Shown in pieces: positions 19,101 to 25,018 of a stretch of DNA of 28,702 nucleotides. Under the pieces are notes generated by a model. That model worked only from the letters and a program-made list of their open reading frames with translations, had not been told where the DNA came from and did no database searches. The stretch covers positions 1 to 28,702 of the forward strand of contig JAIPMN010017403.1 in the NCBI GenBank assembly GCA_020650975.1, given 5' to 3'. Origin of the DNA: Apostichopus californicus. Its lineage: Eukaryota > Echinodermata > Holothuroidea > Aspidochirotida > Stichopodidae. The position numbers were made by a program, and so were the translations under genes. The stretch's first letter is position 1; every line of letters starts with the position of its first letter.

Positions 19101-20878
19101 TATTCATGATGAACTTGTTGCATTACATTACCTGTGTTACAACTCTGTTCTGCAAAGGTAGTTTCTCCCTTCTTTTCTATTTTTGAAAATCCATCTTGCA
19201 GCATAAAGAGTTTACTTTAAGTGCATTTGTATGGAGGAATAATACAAAGATTAATATAATTTGACCTAAACTCGGTAAAATTCTAAAAGTTTGTTGTGGT
19301 ATTGAATTTGATTATGCAATCAGTGCTTTTTACATAGAATTACTTCCACAGATGCAGCATCACATCTCTCACTGAGCCACTACATTTCATTCCCCATGAA
19401 ATCCTACTCTCACAGATAATGACATTGAACAGCCATTCTCAGTCTGCCTACAGCTGGGGTGGGCAACCTACGGCCTGCGAGCCACATGCGGCCCGCCAGT
19501 GATTTTTTTGCGGCCTGTGAGATGTCTCAAGAAAAAGAAAAAAAATCAATCTATTTTTATATCATCACAAAAACGAGCTAGCTGCTTAGAATTTATCGGC
19601 ACTTAATGATGTAGTCAGGTAGGCCTATTATCCCAATTAATTATCAACTGTACTGTATTGACATTATGTTTTTGTGAATACAGATAAAGTACACACACCT
19701 ATTGCTTGAAAGGTTTGAAATCAACAGCAGGTCGTTGGTTAGGTGCGGCCCAGTCAATTTTTCACTCCTTATATCTGGCCCATTCATTCAAAAAGGTTGC
19801 CCACCCTTGGCCTACAGGATCACCAACTCTCAGATTAACTTCCTCCGTCTTCTTACGATGACTGGTAGACCAAGTGGTAACAGTCCTCTCTCGCAGGACC
19901 ACCACATTCCTCCTCGACCACTCCTTTTGGCAGATCTGCCTTCTCTGTGTCTCACAGAGTAAAAGATGAGGACAGTTTAACATCATCCACTTTTCTCTCC
20001 ACCATTCTTCTCAGTTTGCCTACGGGATCGCCAACTCACAGATAAACTTCCTCCATCTCCTTACCATGACTGGTAGACAGATGGTAACAGTCCACTGCTG
20101 GGGTATGCCTGTATGGAGAAACAGAAATGGAAATCATACCAACGCTGCTAAATTCAGGGGCTGGAACGGACAGATATTTTCACTCCAGGAATTACAGCCC
20201 GATGTTCGGCAAGATGGTTGTAGGGTAAGAAGAGCATTTTATTGGTCCAATGAGTCGGTGAACCTGAAAAATATACGTTTTTGAAGGAATTTCTTGTGCC
20301 TAATTCGATATATGGTTGATGTCTTAAGCAGTGTAACTATGGGACATTAAAGCTGGTAGGTGAGAGAATATGGGGTTTTGTGAATTGTTGATAATTATAT
20401 CAGTATTAAGTTGGTTTGAACTAGATTTTAGGAGTCTTGACCCCTGGATTGTCAGAAAAGAGATATATCAACCCATTCGTCCGGATTGTCCATACTTTAA
20501 ACAGAAAATAGCAATAAATATGGAAATACAATTCATGACACATAATAAACACATTGACGTTTGTCTGTCTGTCAGATTTCCTTCAGTTAAATATCCAAAA
20601 TGGGGAGTATTTTATGTTTTATTGTCACTGTTATCTTTGTAAACGTAAACAATGAAACTGTTCTCTTTTCACATTGTTTACTGCTTATTTTCTTATTTTA
20701 TTCTTGGTATCTCTTTGTGTTACAGATGGAAGACCAACGGTGGAGGAAAACCATTTTTATGTTTAAAGTAACCGATGCTAGCCAGCTCCCAATCGTAGAT
20801 ATTATTCCCGATCCAAGCCTCGAGCTTTCATCTAGGAGGGCTTTTAAACTTGAGGTAGATAAAGCTTGTTTCCATTGA
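1129..20878 (+). CDS. Fibrillar collagen alpha chain, 3' part (21 exons, spliced)
   Basis: Extracellular matrix collagen chain that trimerises through its C-propeptide and assembles into fibrils. Seen: 16 exons of uninterrupted phase-0 Gly-X-Y coding with consensus splice sites (about 324 residues), then a short telopeptide and a COLFI domain ending in stop TGA at 20876-20878. Family hallmarks visible are R-T-C-x-D-L (Cys1), Y-W-I-D-P-D-L-G-C (Cys3 and calcium loop), V-Y-C, F-L-x-L-L, V-x-C, D-G-C and L-P-I-V-D followed by A-C-F at the end. Exon sizes of 54 and 108 bp are typical of metazoan fibrillar collagens. The N-terminal two thirds of the helix and the signal peptide lie upstream of the window. 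Odd points: a Gly-to-Ala break in the 14550 exon, non-54 exon sizes at the helix end, a shortened COLFI, and a fucosyltransferase gene in the intron 5378-11557. The clade is uncertain; the fibrillar assignment is firm. Confidence 0.95.
1183..1491 (+). other. Collagen intron, no feature seen
   Basis: AT-rich intron between two 54-bp exons. I see no coding signal or recognisable repeat. Confidence 0.7.
1492..1545 (+). CDS. Collagen triple-helix exon, 54 bp
   Basis: Encodes [18 protein letters not shown]. The acceptor is TTTTAG and the donor GTAATT. Phase 0 at both ends. Confidence 0.93.
1546..2073 (+). other. Collagen intron with TA microsatellite and G-run
   Basis: Contains an imperfect (TA)n tract at about 1685-1739 and a G-rich run at about 1804-1818. 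No gene signal. Confidence 0.7.
1685..1739. repeat. (TA)n microsatellite
   Basis: Alternating TA with occasional AAATA interruptions over about 55 bp. Confidence 0.9.
2074..2127 (+). CDS. Collagen triple-helix exon, 54 bp
   Basis: Encodes [18 protein letters not shown]. The acceptor is TATCAG and the donor the weaker GTCAGT. Phase 0 at both ends. Confidence 0.92.
2128..2812 (+). other. Collagen intron with C-rich tract
   Basis: A pyrimidine, C-rich tract lies at about 2299-2350, and short AGTACAAAA repeats at about 2388-2430. Nothing coding is supported. Confidence 0.65.
2813..2866 (+). CDS. Collagen triple-helix exon, 54 bp
   Basis: Encodes [18 protein letters not shown], an acidic stretch. 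The acceptor is CCTCCAG and the donor GTAAGT. Confidence 0.93.
2867..3834 (+). other. Collagen intron, no feature seen
   Basis: A 968-bp AT-rich intron. Frequent short TTTGCAAA words occur around 3570-3680, with no higher structure that I can support. Confidence 0.6.
3835..3888 (+). CDS. Collagen triple-helix exon, 54 bp
   Basis: Encodes [18 protein letters not shown]. The acceptor is GTTCAG and the donor GTGAGA. With the next exon it gives a Lys/His-rich run (GHKGPK then GHKGIK) containing K-G-H-K, which resembles the K-G-H-R context of lysyl cross-link sites; that role is only an inference here. Confidence 0.93.
3889..4639 (+). other. Collagen intron with a probable degraded interspersed repeat
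   Basis: Positions about 4105-4315 are locally GC-rich, with G-runs, C-runs and a repeated ACTCTGCCCCTCCAAA-like unit. The flanks share GTAGCCAG (near 4110) and its complement CTGGCTAC (near 4292), which suggests an old transposable-element remnant. The family is not recognised. Confidence 0.4.
4640..4747 (+). CDS. Collagen triple-helix exon, 108 bp
   Basis: Twelve triplets beginning GHK GIK GFN and ending GVK GQH GSN, with no interruption. The acceptor is TTCCTAG and the donor GTAAGT. It is a double-length exon, as expected from loss of an intron between two 54-bp units. Confidence 0.93.
4748..5323 (+). other. Collagen intron holding the SINE
   Basis: Apart from the tRNA-derived element, the intron is AT-rich with no other signal. 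Confidence 0.65.
4979..5216 (-). mobile_element. tRNA-derived SINE (minus strand)
   Basis: Read on the minus strand, the element starts with a tRNA-like head (5214 down to 5149), has a ~170-bp body and ends in an A-rich tail (AACAAAAAAATA) near 4979. The body includes a CCTGCTTGCAGG palindrome close to the tail. The head keeps an A box (TAGCTTAGTGG), a B box (AGTTCGAGTC) and 6-bp acceptor pairing (GGAGTG with CACTCC). Target duplications were not found. Confidence 0.7.
5324..5377 (+). CDS. Collagen triple-helix exon, 54 bp
   Basis: Encodes [18 protein letters not shown]. The acceptor is TAATCAG and the donor GTGAGT. It is followed by the 6.2-kb intron that contains the fucosyltransferase gene. 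Confidence 0.93.
5801..5816 (+). promoter_or_regulatory. DR4 nuclear-receptor-type site
   Basis: AGGTCA-ACAA-AGGTCA, two perfect half-sites spaced by 4. Known as a binding configuration for RXR heterodimers such as TR and LXR. Function here is unproven, since it sits in a repeat. Confidence 0.3.
5919..5931 (-). promoter_or_regulatory. DR1 nuclear-receptor-type site
   Basis: TGACCT-T-TGACCT, a perfect DR1 on the minus strand, the configuration bound by HNF4, RXR and PPAR-type receptors. Occupancy is unknown. Confidence 0.3.
6761..7058. repeat. Tandem duplication, 158-bp period
   Basis: A unit starting ACTGGCTATTGTTAAATATG begins at 6761 and again at 6919. Each copy carries a short (ATA)n tract and ends near GGTATCTA. 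The copies differ at only a few positions, so the duplication is fairly recent. Confidence 0.93.
7218..7275. repeat. Short tandem repeat of (T)ATCAGAAGT
   Basis: The 9-10 base motif ATCAGAAGT recurs with small variants at least four times. Confidence 0.75.
7808..9016 (+). CDS. Alpha-1,3-fucosyltransferase (GT10), single coding exon
   Basis: A 402-residue type II Golgi membrane enzyme that transfers fucose from GDP-fucose to N-acetylglucosaminyl glycans. The ATG at 7808 has G at -3 and G at +4. A short cytoplasmic tail precedes a membrane anchor (about residues 6-24). The N-terminal GT10 domain shows DAVVF (about 111-115), [11 protein letters not shown] (138-148) and a Y-N-L-S-F-T-Y...P-Y-G block (164-181). 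The catalytic domain shows YGTCG (236-240), [20 protein letters not shown] (256-275), PVVYG (286-290) and [11 protein letters not shown] (301-311). The C-terminal CRDC (388-391) matches the CxxC expected in the family. Asn 101, 165 and 232 are in N-X-S/T sites. The usual His-His acceptor motif after VVF is absent, so acceptor specificity may differ. It lies within a collagen intron in the same orientation. No disabling change is seen. Confidence 0.94.
   Translation: MASPKFISVICSLYAILCVRWIYKAVVPVLSSDDSFVKSRRVWKDSDLDIRSNAANADTTVVQPISDKDLYNVIIIGYGRFGYHRFPEHCDCNGDPYYVTNETRGIKDADAVVFTVGAQRRMTLDDWRRYHRERSPSQLWVLGTRESPLTCIAVQPPDDMKMVYNLSFTYHSRSDFPTPYGFYTKYATQQYGSVNWYSKKSKLIQWSSSHCPLSPRHYKRRDFAYALKEHINISMYGTCGDGRFDGEEYTQAVTEHKFALILENSCCAEYVTEKFWDALLIHNQVPVVYGATREEYDRIAPPKSYIFIQDFSSLEELAGFITKVGSSEMEYNAYHYWRRLGYVTKQRDPEDRIYHCNSICRMSDTVKEARAGKRFQFDDTSDVYFGGCRDCQKETDMLLNKN
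8938..9590 (+). repeat. Tandem array derived from the fucosyltransferase 3' end (6 copies)
   Basis: The last ~80 bp of the coding region plus adjacent UTR recur five more times downstream. A shared GTTACTGAATAAA block starts at 8998, 9120, 9233, 9344, 9457 and 9563, so the period is 106-122 bp. Each copy keeps AAT-TGA and an AATAAA hexamer. The five downstream copies resemble each other more than the coding copy, for example in reading TTC where the gene has the second Cys codon of CxxC. The array ends abruptly at about 9590. Confidence 0.92.
9005..9575 (+). terminator. Six AATAAA poly(A) hexamers in the tandem tail
   Basis: AATAAA occurs at 9005-9010 (inside the last codons of the fucosyltransferase), 9127-9132, 9240-9245, 9351-9356, 9464-9469 and 9570-9575, once per repeat. 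The later ones are well placed to end the fucosyltransferase mRNA. Which one is used is not known. All lie in sense within the collagen intron. Confidence 0.55.
9585..9832 (-). CDS. Possible Cys-rich terminal exon (unrecognised, weak)
   Basis: On the minus strand an acceptor-like GTTAACTTTTTTCAG is followed from about 9832 by an open frame of about 80 codons to a stop at about 9585. It reads [20 protein letters not shown], then a run with C-x5-C-x15-C-x9-C-x3-C, including [13 protein letters not shown]. The spacing loosely recalls secreted cystine-rich proteins but matches no family I can name. There is no partner exon nearby. The open frame continues upstream to 9953, so the exon start is a guess. 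It could be chance. Confidence 0.2.
11086..11180. repeat. TA/TG-rich low-complexity tract
   Basis: Alternating TATATG, TGTG and TATGCA words. Open frames across it are low-complexity artefacts. Confidence 0.75.
11260..11415 (+). mobile_element. Probable LINE 3' tail fragment
   Basis: Ends in TGTATTTATATTGTGAAG followed by AAATAAATGGAATGAAATG, the style of 3' end seen in several non-LTR retrotransposon clades, and is preceded by a moderately GC-rich stretch. No reverse-transcriptase coding is present, so the clade is not assigned. Confidence 0.35.
11558..11665 (+). CDS. Collagen triple-helix exon, 108 bp
   Basis: Twelve triplets beginning GTN GRN GSP and ending GAS GQK GRK. The acceptor is ATCTTCAG. 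The donor GTAGAA is weak; another GT nine bases upstream is possible, but the 108-bp solution matches the family exon size and keeps the frame. Confidence 0.9.
11666..12510 (+). other. Collagen intron, no feature seen
   Basis: An 845-bp AT-rich intron with no repeat or coding signal that I can support. Confidence 0.6.
12511..12564 (+). CDS. Collagen triple-helix exon, 54 bp
   Basis: Encodes [18 protein letters not shown]. The acceptor is TTTCTACAG and the donor GTAATT. The junction with the preceding exon reads GRKGER. Confidence 0.93.
12565..13690 (+). other. Collagen intron with G- and C-runs
   Basis: A G-rich run lies at about 12784-12806 and a C-rich run at about 13272-13302. No gene signal. 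Confidence 0.6.
13691..13798 (+). CDS. Collagen triple-helix exon, 108 bp
   Basis: Twelve triplets beginning GRK GFR GQS and ending GNI GGI GRK. The acceptor is CTTGACAG and the donor GTGAGC. Both ends are basic. Confidence 0.93.
13799..14146 (+). other. Collagen intron, no feature seen
   Basis: AT-rich. Only the pyrimidine tract before the acceptor stands out. Confidence 0.6.
14147..14200 (+). CDS. Collagen triple-helix exon, 54 bp
   Basis: Encodes [18 protein letters not shown]. The acceptor is TTTCTCAG and the donor GTTAGT, which is weak at the third base. Confidence 0.9.
14201..14549 (+). other. Collagen intron, no feature seen
   Basis: A 349-bp intron ending in a long pyrimidine tract (14441-14549). 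Nothing else is supported. Confidence 0.6.
14550..14612 (+). CDS. Collagen helix exon, 63 bp, with a Gly-to-Ala interruption
   Basis: Encodes [21 protein letters not shown]. The fourth triplet begins with Ala (GCT) where Gly (GGT) is expected, one base different. The acceptor is TTATTTCAG and the donor GTAGGT. No GT lies where a 54-bp exon would end, so the 63-bp size is the best reading. From here to the end of the helix the exons stop following the 54-bp rule. Confidence 0.88.
14613..15129 (+). other. Collagen intron with undetermined bases in a poly-C run
   Basis: Three N at 14660-14662 are followed by a C-run to about 14678, so the true run length is unresolved. No other feature. Confidence 0.8.
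15130..15201 (+). CDS. Collagen triple-helix exon, 72 bp
   Basis: Eight triplets: [15 protein letters not shown], then GPQ GRL GFK. The acceptor is CTTTTGTAG and the donor GTAAGA. The size is off the 54/108 rule but keeps phase 0. Confidence 0.92.
15202..15768 (+). other. Collagen intron with C-rich tract
   Basis: A CCCCTGTCC-type tract lies at about 15404-15450. Nothing else is supported. Confidence 0.6.
15769..15804 (+). CDS. Collagen triple-helix exon, 36 bp
   Basis: Encodes [12 protein letters not shown]. The acceptor is TTCCATAG and the donor GTGAGT. Confidence 0.9.
15805..16310 (+). other. Collagen intron, no feature seen
   Basis: Opposing open frames of about 61 codons overlap at 16032-16224. 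They lack start context and splice logic and are treated as chance. Confidence 0.55.
16311..16337 (+). CDS. Collagen triple-helix exon, 27 bp
   Basis: Encodes GII GPP GPP. The acceptor is CATTTCTAG and the donor GTGAGT. The Pro-rich triplets are typical of the helix C-terminal cap. Confidence 0.88.
16338..17008 (+). other. Collagen intron with a short CAAT(CAAT) repeat
   Basis: Imperfect TCAAT repeats occur at about 16362-16402. Nothing else is supported. Confidence 0.6.
17009..17026 (+). CDS. Collagen microexon at the helix end, 18 bp
   Basis: Encodes GPPAYT between a strong acceptor (T-rich tract, CATCACAG) and a perfect donor GTAAGT. It carries the last Gly-X-Y triplet, and A-Y-T begins the telopeptide. 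Phase 0 at both ends, so skipping it would keep the frame. Confidence 0.82.
17251..17340 (+). CDS. Collagen C-telopeptide / start of C-propeptide exon
   Basis: Thirty codons beginning [10 protein letters not shown] and ending APRPVSIR. The acceptor reads TTTATAGCAG, a tandem NAGNAG site, so Gln at the start may be included or left out; the donor is GTAAGT. YRA and AHDGG resemble the region around the procollagen C-proteinase site of vertebrate chains, but I cannot place the cleavage bond. Confidence 0.88.
17341..17799 (+). other. Collagen intron, no feature seen
   Basis: AT-rich, with a short TATTATTCATATAC duplication near 17435-17465. Confidence 0.55.
17800..17932 (+). CDS. Collagen C-propeptide exon (Cys1 and Cys2)
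   Basis: Begins [19 protein letters not shown], a likely amphipathic coiled segment like the C-propeptide stalk, then reads [17 protein letters not shown]. This gives Cys1 and Cys2 in the family spacing. The acceptor is TCTGCAG and the donor GTGAGC. It ends in phase 1 with a G, exactly as the vertebrate boundary just before E-Y-W-I-D. Confidence 0.94.
17933..18793 (+). other. COLFI intron, no feature seen
   Basis: An 861-bp phase-1 intron. No repeat is recognised. Confidence 0.55.
18794..18903 (+). CDS. COLFI exon (calcium loop, Cys3-Cys5)
   Basis: Completes a Glu codon and reads [20 protein letters not shown], then [16 protein letters not shown]. The calcium loop D-x-N-x-x-C-x-x-D of the family reads D-P-D-L-G-C-P-L-N, so two Asp/Asn ligand positions are exchanged. 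The exon stops about 27 residues before the usual family boundary, so the segment with the W-F-G signature is missing. The donor is GTATGT. Confidence 0.93.
19437..19895 (+). pseudogene. Decayed tandem duplicate of the COLFI exon, split by hAT
   Basis: Leaving out 19454-19809 and one copy of the 8-bp target duplication, the sequence starts with an acceptor (CCATTCTCAG) and reads [20 protein letters not shown] against [20 protein letters not shown] of the live exon. About 8 of 63 bases differ, half of them silent. Beyond the following Arg codon the copy has a one-base length difference against the live exon and loses similarity at about 19890. It lacks Cys6 and Cys7. It is best read as a duplicated, possibly once alternative exon that is now dead. 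Confidence 0.88.
19454..19809. mobile_element. Nonautonomous hAT-type DNA transposon, 356 bp
   Basis: Terminal inverted repeats CTGGGGTGGGCAACCT and, at the right end, the complement of CAAGGGTGGGCAACCT match at 14 of 16 positions. The flanking GCCTACAG at 19446-19453 and 19810-19817 is a perfect 8-bp target duplication, the hAT hallmark. The GCGGCC-rich subterminal sequence is typical of these elements. There is no transposase. Confidence 0.93.
20015..20224 (+). CDS. COLFI exon (Cys6, Cys7)
   Basis: Seventy codons beginning [20 protein letters not shown], corresponding to F-E-Y-G...F-L-R-L in vertebrate COLFI, then TVHCWG (Cys6), a chain-selection-like region rich in Asn and Arg, and QDGCR (Cys7). 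It contains N-H-T, a possible N-glycosylation site. The acceptor is TTCTTCTCAG and the donor GTAAGA. A decayed duplicate of its first part lies upstream. Confidence 0.95.
20225..20725 (+). other. Last collagen intron, no feature seen
   Basis: A 501-bp AT-rich intron ending in a TTGTGTTACAG acceptor. Confidence 0.6.
20726..20878 (+). CDS. COLFI terminal exon with stop
   Basis: Begins [19 protein letters not shown], then [10 protein letters not shown] and [11 protein letters not shown] followed by TGA. L-P-I-V-D and the terminal C-F are conserved at the end of COLFI domains; Cys8 pairs with Cys6 or Cys7 in known structures. The acceptor is TTGTGTTACAG. The GPVCFL ending of vertebrates is replaced by KACFH. 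Confidence 0.94.
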   Translation: MEDQRWRKTIFMFKVTDASQLPIVDIIPDPSLELSSRRAFKLEVDKACFH

Positions 20879-21304
20879 CAAGGGTCGCCGCCGCCACCAC
20901 CAAAACACACCACCTTTCAAAGGGGACGATGAAATAAGCCATACCAGACACACCAGTGGTGAATCGTTGGTAGCAAATGTCGTAATCACTTGTGCCCCCC
21001 CAATTACCAAACGTTAAACAGATGCATAGAGCCCAGAAGAGAAATTTTGGAAGGTTTTTCTTTTGGCCTCATTATGTCTTGCTAGGCCAAAGAGACGGGG
21101 CTAATTAAAGGTTTGAGACCCACTACGGTTATTTCTTACCAGTCAAAGATGCAAAGATCACCAAAATCATCCAACAATTAACTGATGAGTTTGGTGCAGA
21201 CATATTATGGTTAAGATTTGTACTGTAAGATGCACACACTTTCTTAGAAGGTTCCCTTTATGCTATGCTCCAAAGAATTTTACAATGGTTATGTGAGACA
21301 GCTG

Positions 21305-21310
21305 AATAAA
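21305..21310 (+). terminator. Candidate collagen poly(A) signal
   Basis: First AATAAA downstream of the collagen stop codon, about 430 bases away. Use is not shown. Confidence 0.35.
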
Positions 21311-21960
21311 TCTGGGAGGTGGAAGATGGGGAGGGGGGTGGGGAAAGTAGCAGGTATGAAAGAGGAACTGGTATGACTGATGATCTGTTATTAACCAGAA
21401 AGAGTCATACAAGTGAGAATGATGAAGTTGTAGGCAGTTGTTACTTTAACTCTAACAACTTATAGAAGGGTTGCTTAAATACGTAGTTAAGAAATTTAAA
21501 AACTCTCTCGTAGGGTGAAAATCTTCATTCCACCTGCAAGAATGAAGTTATTGAAGGTACTTTTATTAGGTTTTTTATTTTTCCCCTTTTCCTTCGGTTT
21601 TCCAAGATGTATAGCTGTGTTTGTCTTTGAGACCAGAGAATGTGCTGCATTTTGTCTACCTCAAACTGTTCAAACTTTCAAGTCTAATATTTTTCAGAAA
21701 TGTTCAAATTAAGCATCGGTTTTGTAATAGGGTTAGTTTAAAGCATAGGCCTACAAAAATAGCAGTGCTTGCCTTTTTTTTATTTATTTTTTTAACATGA
21801 TTGAGTGCGCAAGAACAGACCACTGCTTTGGCATCTTATTCAAACAAACAGACAATAATAAAAATAAATTGCAATCAATAATTTACATATGAATTGCGTT
21901 AAGACGACCAATTACAGTAGCGTAATACTCGTAAAGAGTGACATGCTGCCTGTAATTCGA

Positions 21961-22083
21961 TTGTTTGTTATCAAAACTCACAGACCCACCCAGACCATAA
22001 CTAACTATAGTTAGTTTACTTTCATGCTATTGTTTGTTATCAAACCACAGACCCACCCAGACCATAACTTAGTTACTTTCAAA
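21961..22083. repeat. Tandem duplication, 69-bp period
   Basis: TTGTTTGTTATCAAA and CAGACCCACCCAGACCATAA occur at 21961 and again at 22030, with a small internal deletion in the second copy. Confidence 0.9.
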
Positions 22084-24906
22084 GTTTGGCGGGCATTCCA
22101 AAGGGGCTTTACTTTGGAGTAGTAGTAGCTCCAAAATTCTGTCTAATGAACCACATAGCAAATTTTATGTCAAATCATTTGTCCTTTTTTTCTTTGCCTT
22201 TTTTTGTTTGTTTATTCTCCTCGTTTTAGTAGGAATGTAGCATGCTGTGTTGACAGAAGTAATTTGAATCACTGGAGGCTGTAATGTGTGAATTAACATA
22301 GTTCCTATTACGGTGTATAATTGAACAAATATTTAACAAACACTTCACAACATCAGCCTTCACCTCCCTCTACCCGCCTCCTTTTCTGCCTTTCATTCGA
22401 CAACAGAGCCCGGTTGCATTCTATCAGAGCTTTCGGATTTGTAAAAATGATATCAACAGACATGCTCTGCAATTTGTTGACTATGAAAGAAAATCGTATA
22501 TCATAAGAACATCTGTATTCGCCAAAAATGAGTAGATGCCGCAAAAATCAGAACATTTCATAAAGAGACTCTGCTGCTAAGTTAAACCACAAAAAATAAA
22601 TGTTTCATTTCTTCATCCCAATAGGAGTGCCATGAACAAAACATTCTCTACAAGTGGGCATTCGCAATCAAGTTCTTTTTCCTAACGGATTCTTTGATGA
22701 TATTGTAGGAAACAGTACAAACGTATCTACAAGTAACTTCTGTGTGAATGTTTATTTTAAGGCACAGCAATTGTGTTTTGTTCTTCATTAATTTACTCAA
22801 AAGATTTTTCCCCTTTGTCTTCTTTTTTGTTTTTAATAAATATAGAATCGAACATCTTTTGGGGGTAGATAAAGATTAAAATAAGTTATTATTGCATTCC
22901 AAGTTAGAATGTTTCTTTATTGGTTGGCAAGAAACACAGTTGTAAGATTTCAGGTACATGCCTTTCCTGGTGAGTGCAGTGAAAAGGAAGTCTTGGAAAA
23001 TATTCACTGTCACAAAAACAATATTAGAGCTGTATTCTGTTTAATCAGAAAACAGAGATCAGCTCCACAGACCAGCAGAGAATCTATAGTGTGAAATTGC
23101 ACAGCACACAGGATTACATCCAATGCATATCCTAATTTTTACACAAATTCACACCAGCAGCAATGAACTGCTGAGGGTTTATTAACTTACAACTAAATGA
23201 TTATTTCAGCAACAAAAAATTTAAGTGACACAAAAAGTTTGTGGATTTGAATTGAGGCAGTAAACAGCACTAGCTGTTTAGGAACAGCCAACTGGTACCG
23301 ACTATATACATACATCTCAGTTATATTTAGGGTTATATATTTATGGGTAATAATTAGACGACTTGGTCAGAGCAACAACACAAGGTAACAGCAACCTGCA
23401 GTGCCGAGTTACAGTTTATATTTTGAAATCACTTTATGTCAAATATTTATGAATATCCATGACAACACCACATTTTAGATATTTCCAGGTTCTTTGAGAA
23501 CTATTTAAGCTGATGTGTAATTTGCTCATGTAGACTGATAAGGCAGTCATCAACGTCAAGTTAATTTGTAATGGGTTCACTTTTTCAAATAATAGGGATT
23601 CTAAGGAATTTGTAGAAGAATTTAAGAGTTATTACCAAAGTGGGTTTTTTTTTTTTTTTTTGGTCAGTTCATTATGTAAAATTTGTTTAAGTTTAACAAC
23701 ATGTATGTTTAATCTTTGTAGTGTAATTTAAGACAAAAGAGGAAGATGTTTTATTCCAACAATGTTCGATTAAACTAGTTGGTGTATAAATTACTTTCTG
23801 TAAATGGCTCGTAAAGTATTACAGAGTCAAAGTCATATCTCAAGTCAGTAATATTCAAAACAGTTTTGAGAATCTTTGATAAACTCTTCAACTGTCTCCT
23901 TATGAGGCATTTTTTTTTTTTTTTTGGTCAGGCCATTTACTTTTTCAGGGGGAATTATTAAACTTCAGGGGAATTTAGTCAAACTATTGTATCTAATTTT
24001 TAAAACAGTTTTTTAAAAATGATGCAAAATTTATTGTAATTTTATCTCTGTATTTATTTTATGACCTTACACATAGCCCTTTTGTTGTAGGTATGTAGTA
24101 TAAGGTGACTTCCCGAAGTTTTGTTTTGATTTTCTAAAGAAGAAAAATTAGAAATTATTCTCTCACACTCCATCTTAGTATTGAGGTAAAACAAAAATAG
24201 CTATATCATTAAACCTCAACTTTTAATTTATAATTTTGTACATGCATATATTTTGTAAAAGAGAATTTCTTTTGTTCCCTGTTTACTTCTTCTTGTTTCT
24301 TTAATTTAACCCTTGGGGAATTTTGTGTTTTCAATTTTTATTTTAGCTGGTTTATGTTCTTGCAGATAATTATGATTTAACCCCAAATATAATCGGGTTT
24401 GTAAAATCGGCTCCTTCAGGGAGCTTCATGAGTTTTTCAGAGACAACTTTTTGCTGGGCCTCCTTTCTGTTAAAATGTCATTGGGAGTATGTGCACCAAA
24501 AATATGAAAGGGAAGGGAAAAATTGACTGCATTATTTGTTGTGTTATATAAATGAGCTTTTCCTTTTAAGCAAAAGTGAAAAATTTACACACTTAGTTTT
24601 TTTTTTCTGTAATATGTTTTGTGCCAAGATCAGGAAAGGAAGAAAATGTTTCATTCTGATTTAAAAGGAGATTTTTTGGGGGTTATTTCCTAAAAAAACA
24701 GAATGCTCATTATCAGGTTACTTCATATGAATTCCTCTTATTGAACTTTTTTTTTATTTTTTTATTAGTCTTTAGTGGATAGAAATGTTTTGTTTGCTTC
24801 AGTGTAGTGCTAACTACTGATCCCAGCTTACTTAGTTGTGTTTACAAAGTATCAATGAAAAACATGATAAACAGTATTAGATACATTATCATTTCACTGC
24901 CTGTTT

Positions 24907-24926
24907 TCTCTCTCTCTCTCTCTATC
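24907..24926. repeat. (TC)n microsatellite
   Basis: About ten TC units followed by TATCTCTA. Confidence 0.85.
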
Positions 24927-25018
24927 TCTATGCCTTTTGATTCCTTGCTGATTGCGAAAGGGATCTACGTATGATTGTGTTGGCGTGTGCTTATATGTCT
25001 AACACCCAAGCTTGTAAA

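Larger units (their letters stand above)
18904..20014 (+). other. COLFI intron with a duplicated exon and an hAT insertion
   Basis: The first ~530 bases show no supported coding. From about 19437 lie the decayed exon duplicate and its hAT element. No exon for the COLFI W-F-G segment was found here. Confidence 0.7.

Noticed and set aside
19194-19264. Possible missing COLFI exon after a CATCTTGCAG acceptor
   Set aside because: The frame gives [11 protein letters not shown] but no W-F-G signature, and there is no convincing donor before a stop.
23644-23932. Two T-runs each followed by GGTCAG as a repeat pair
   Set aside because: Similarity stops after the GGTCAG, so chance next to poly-T is enough.
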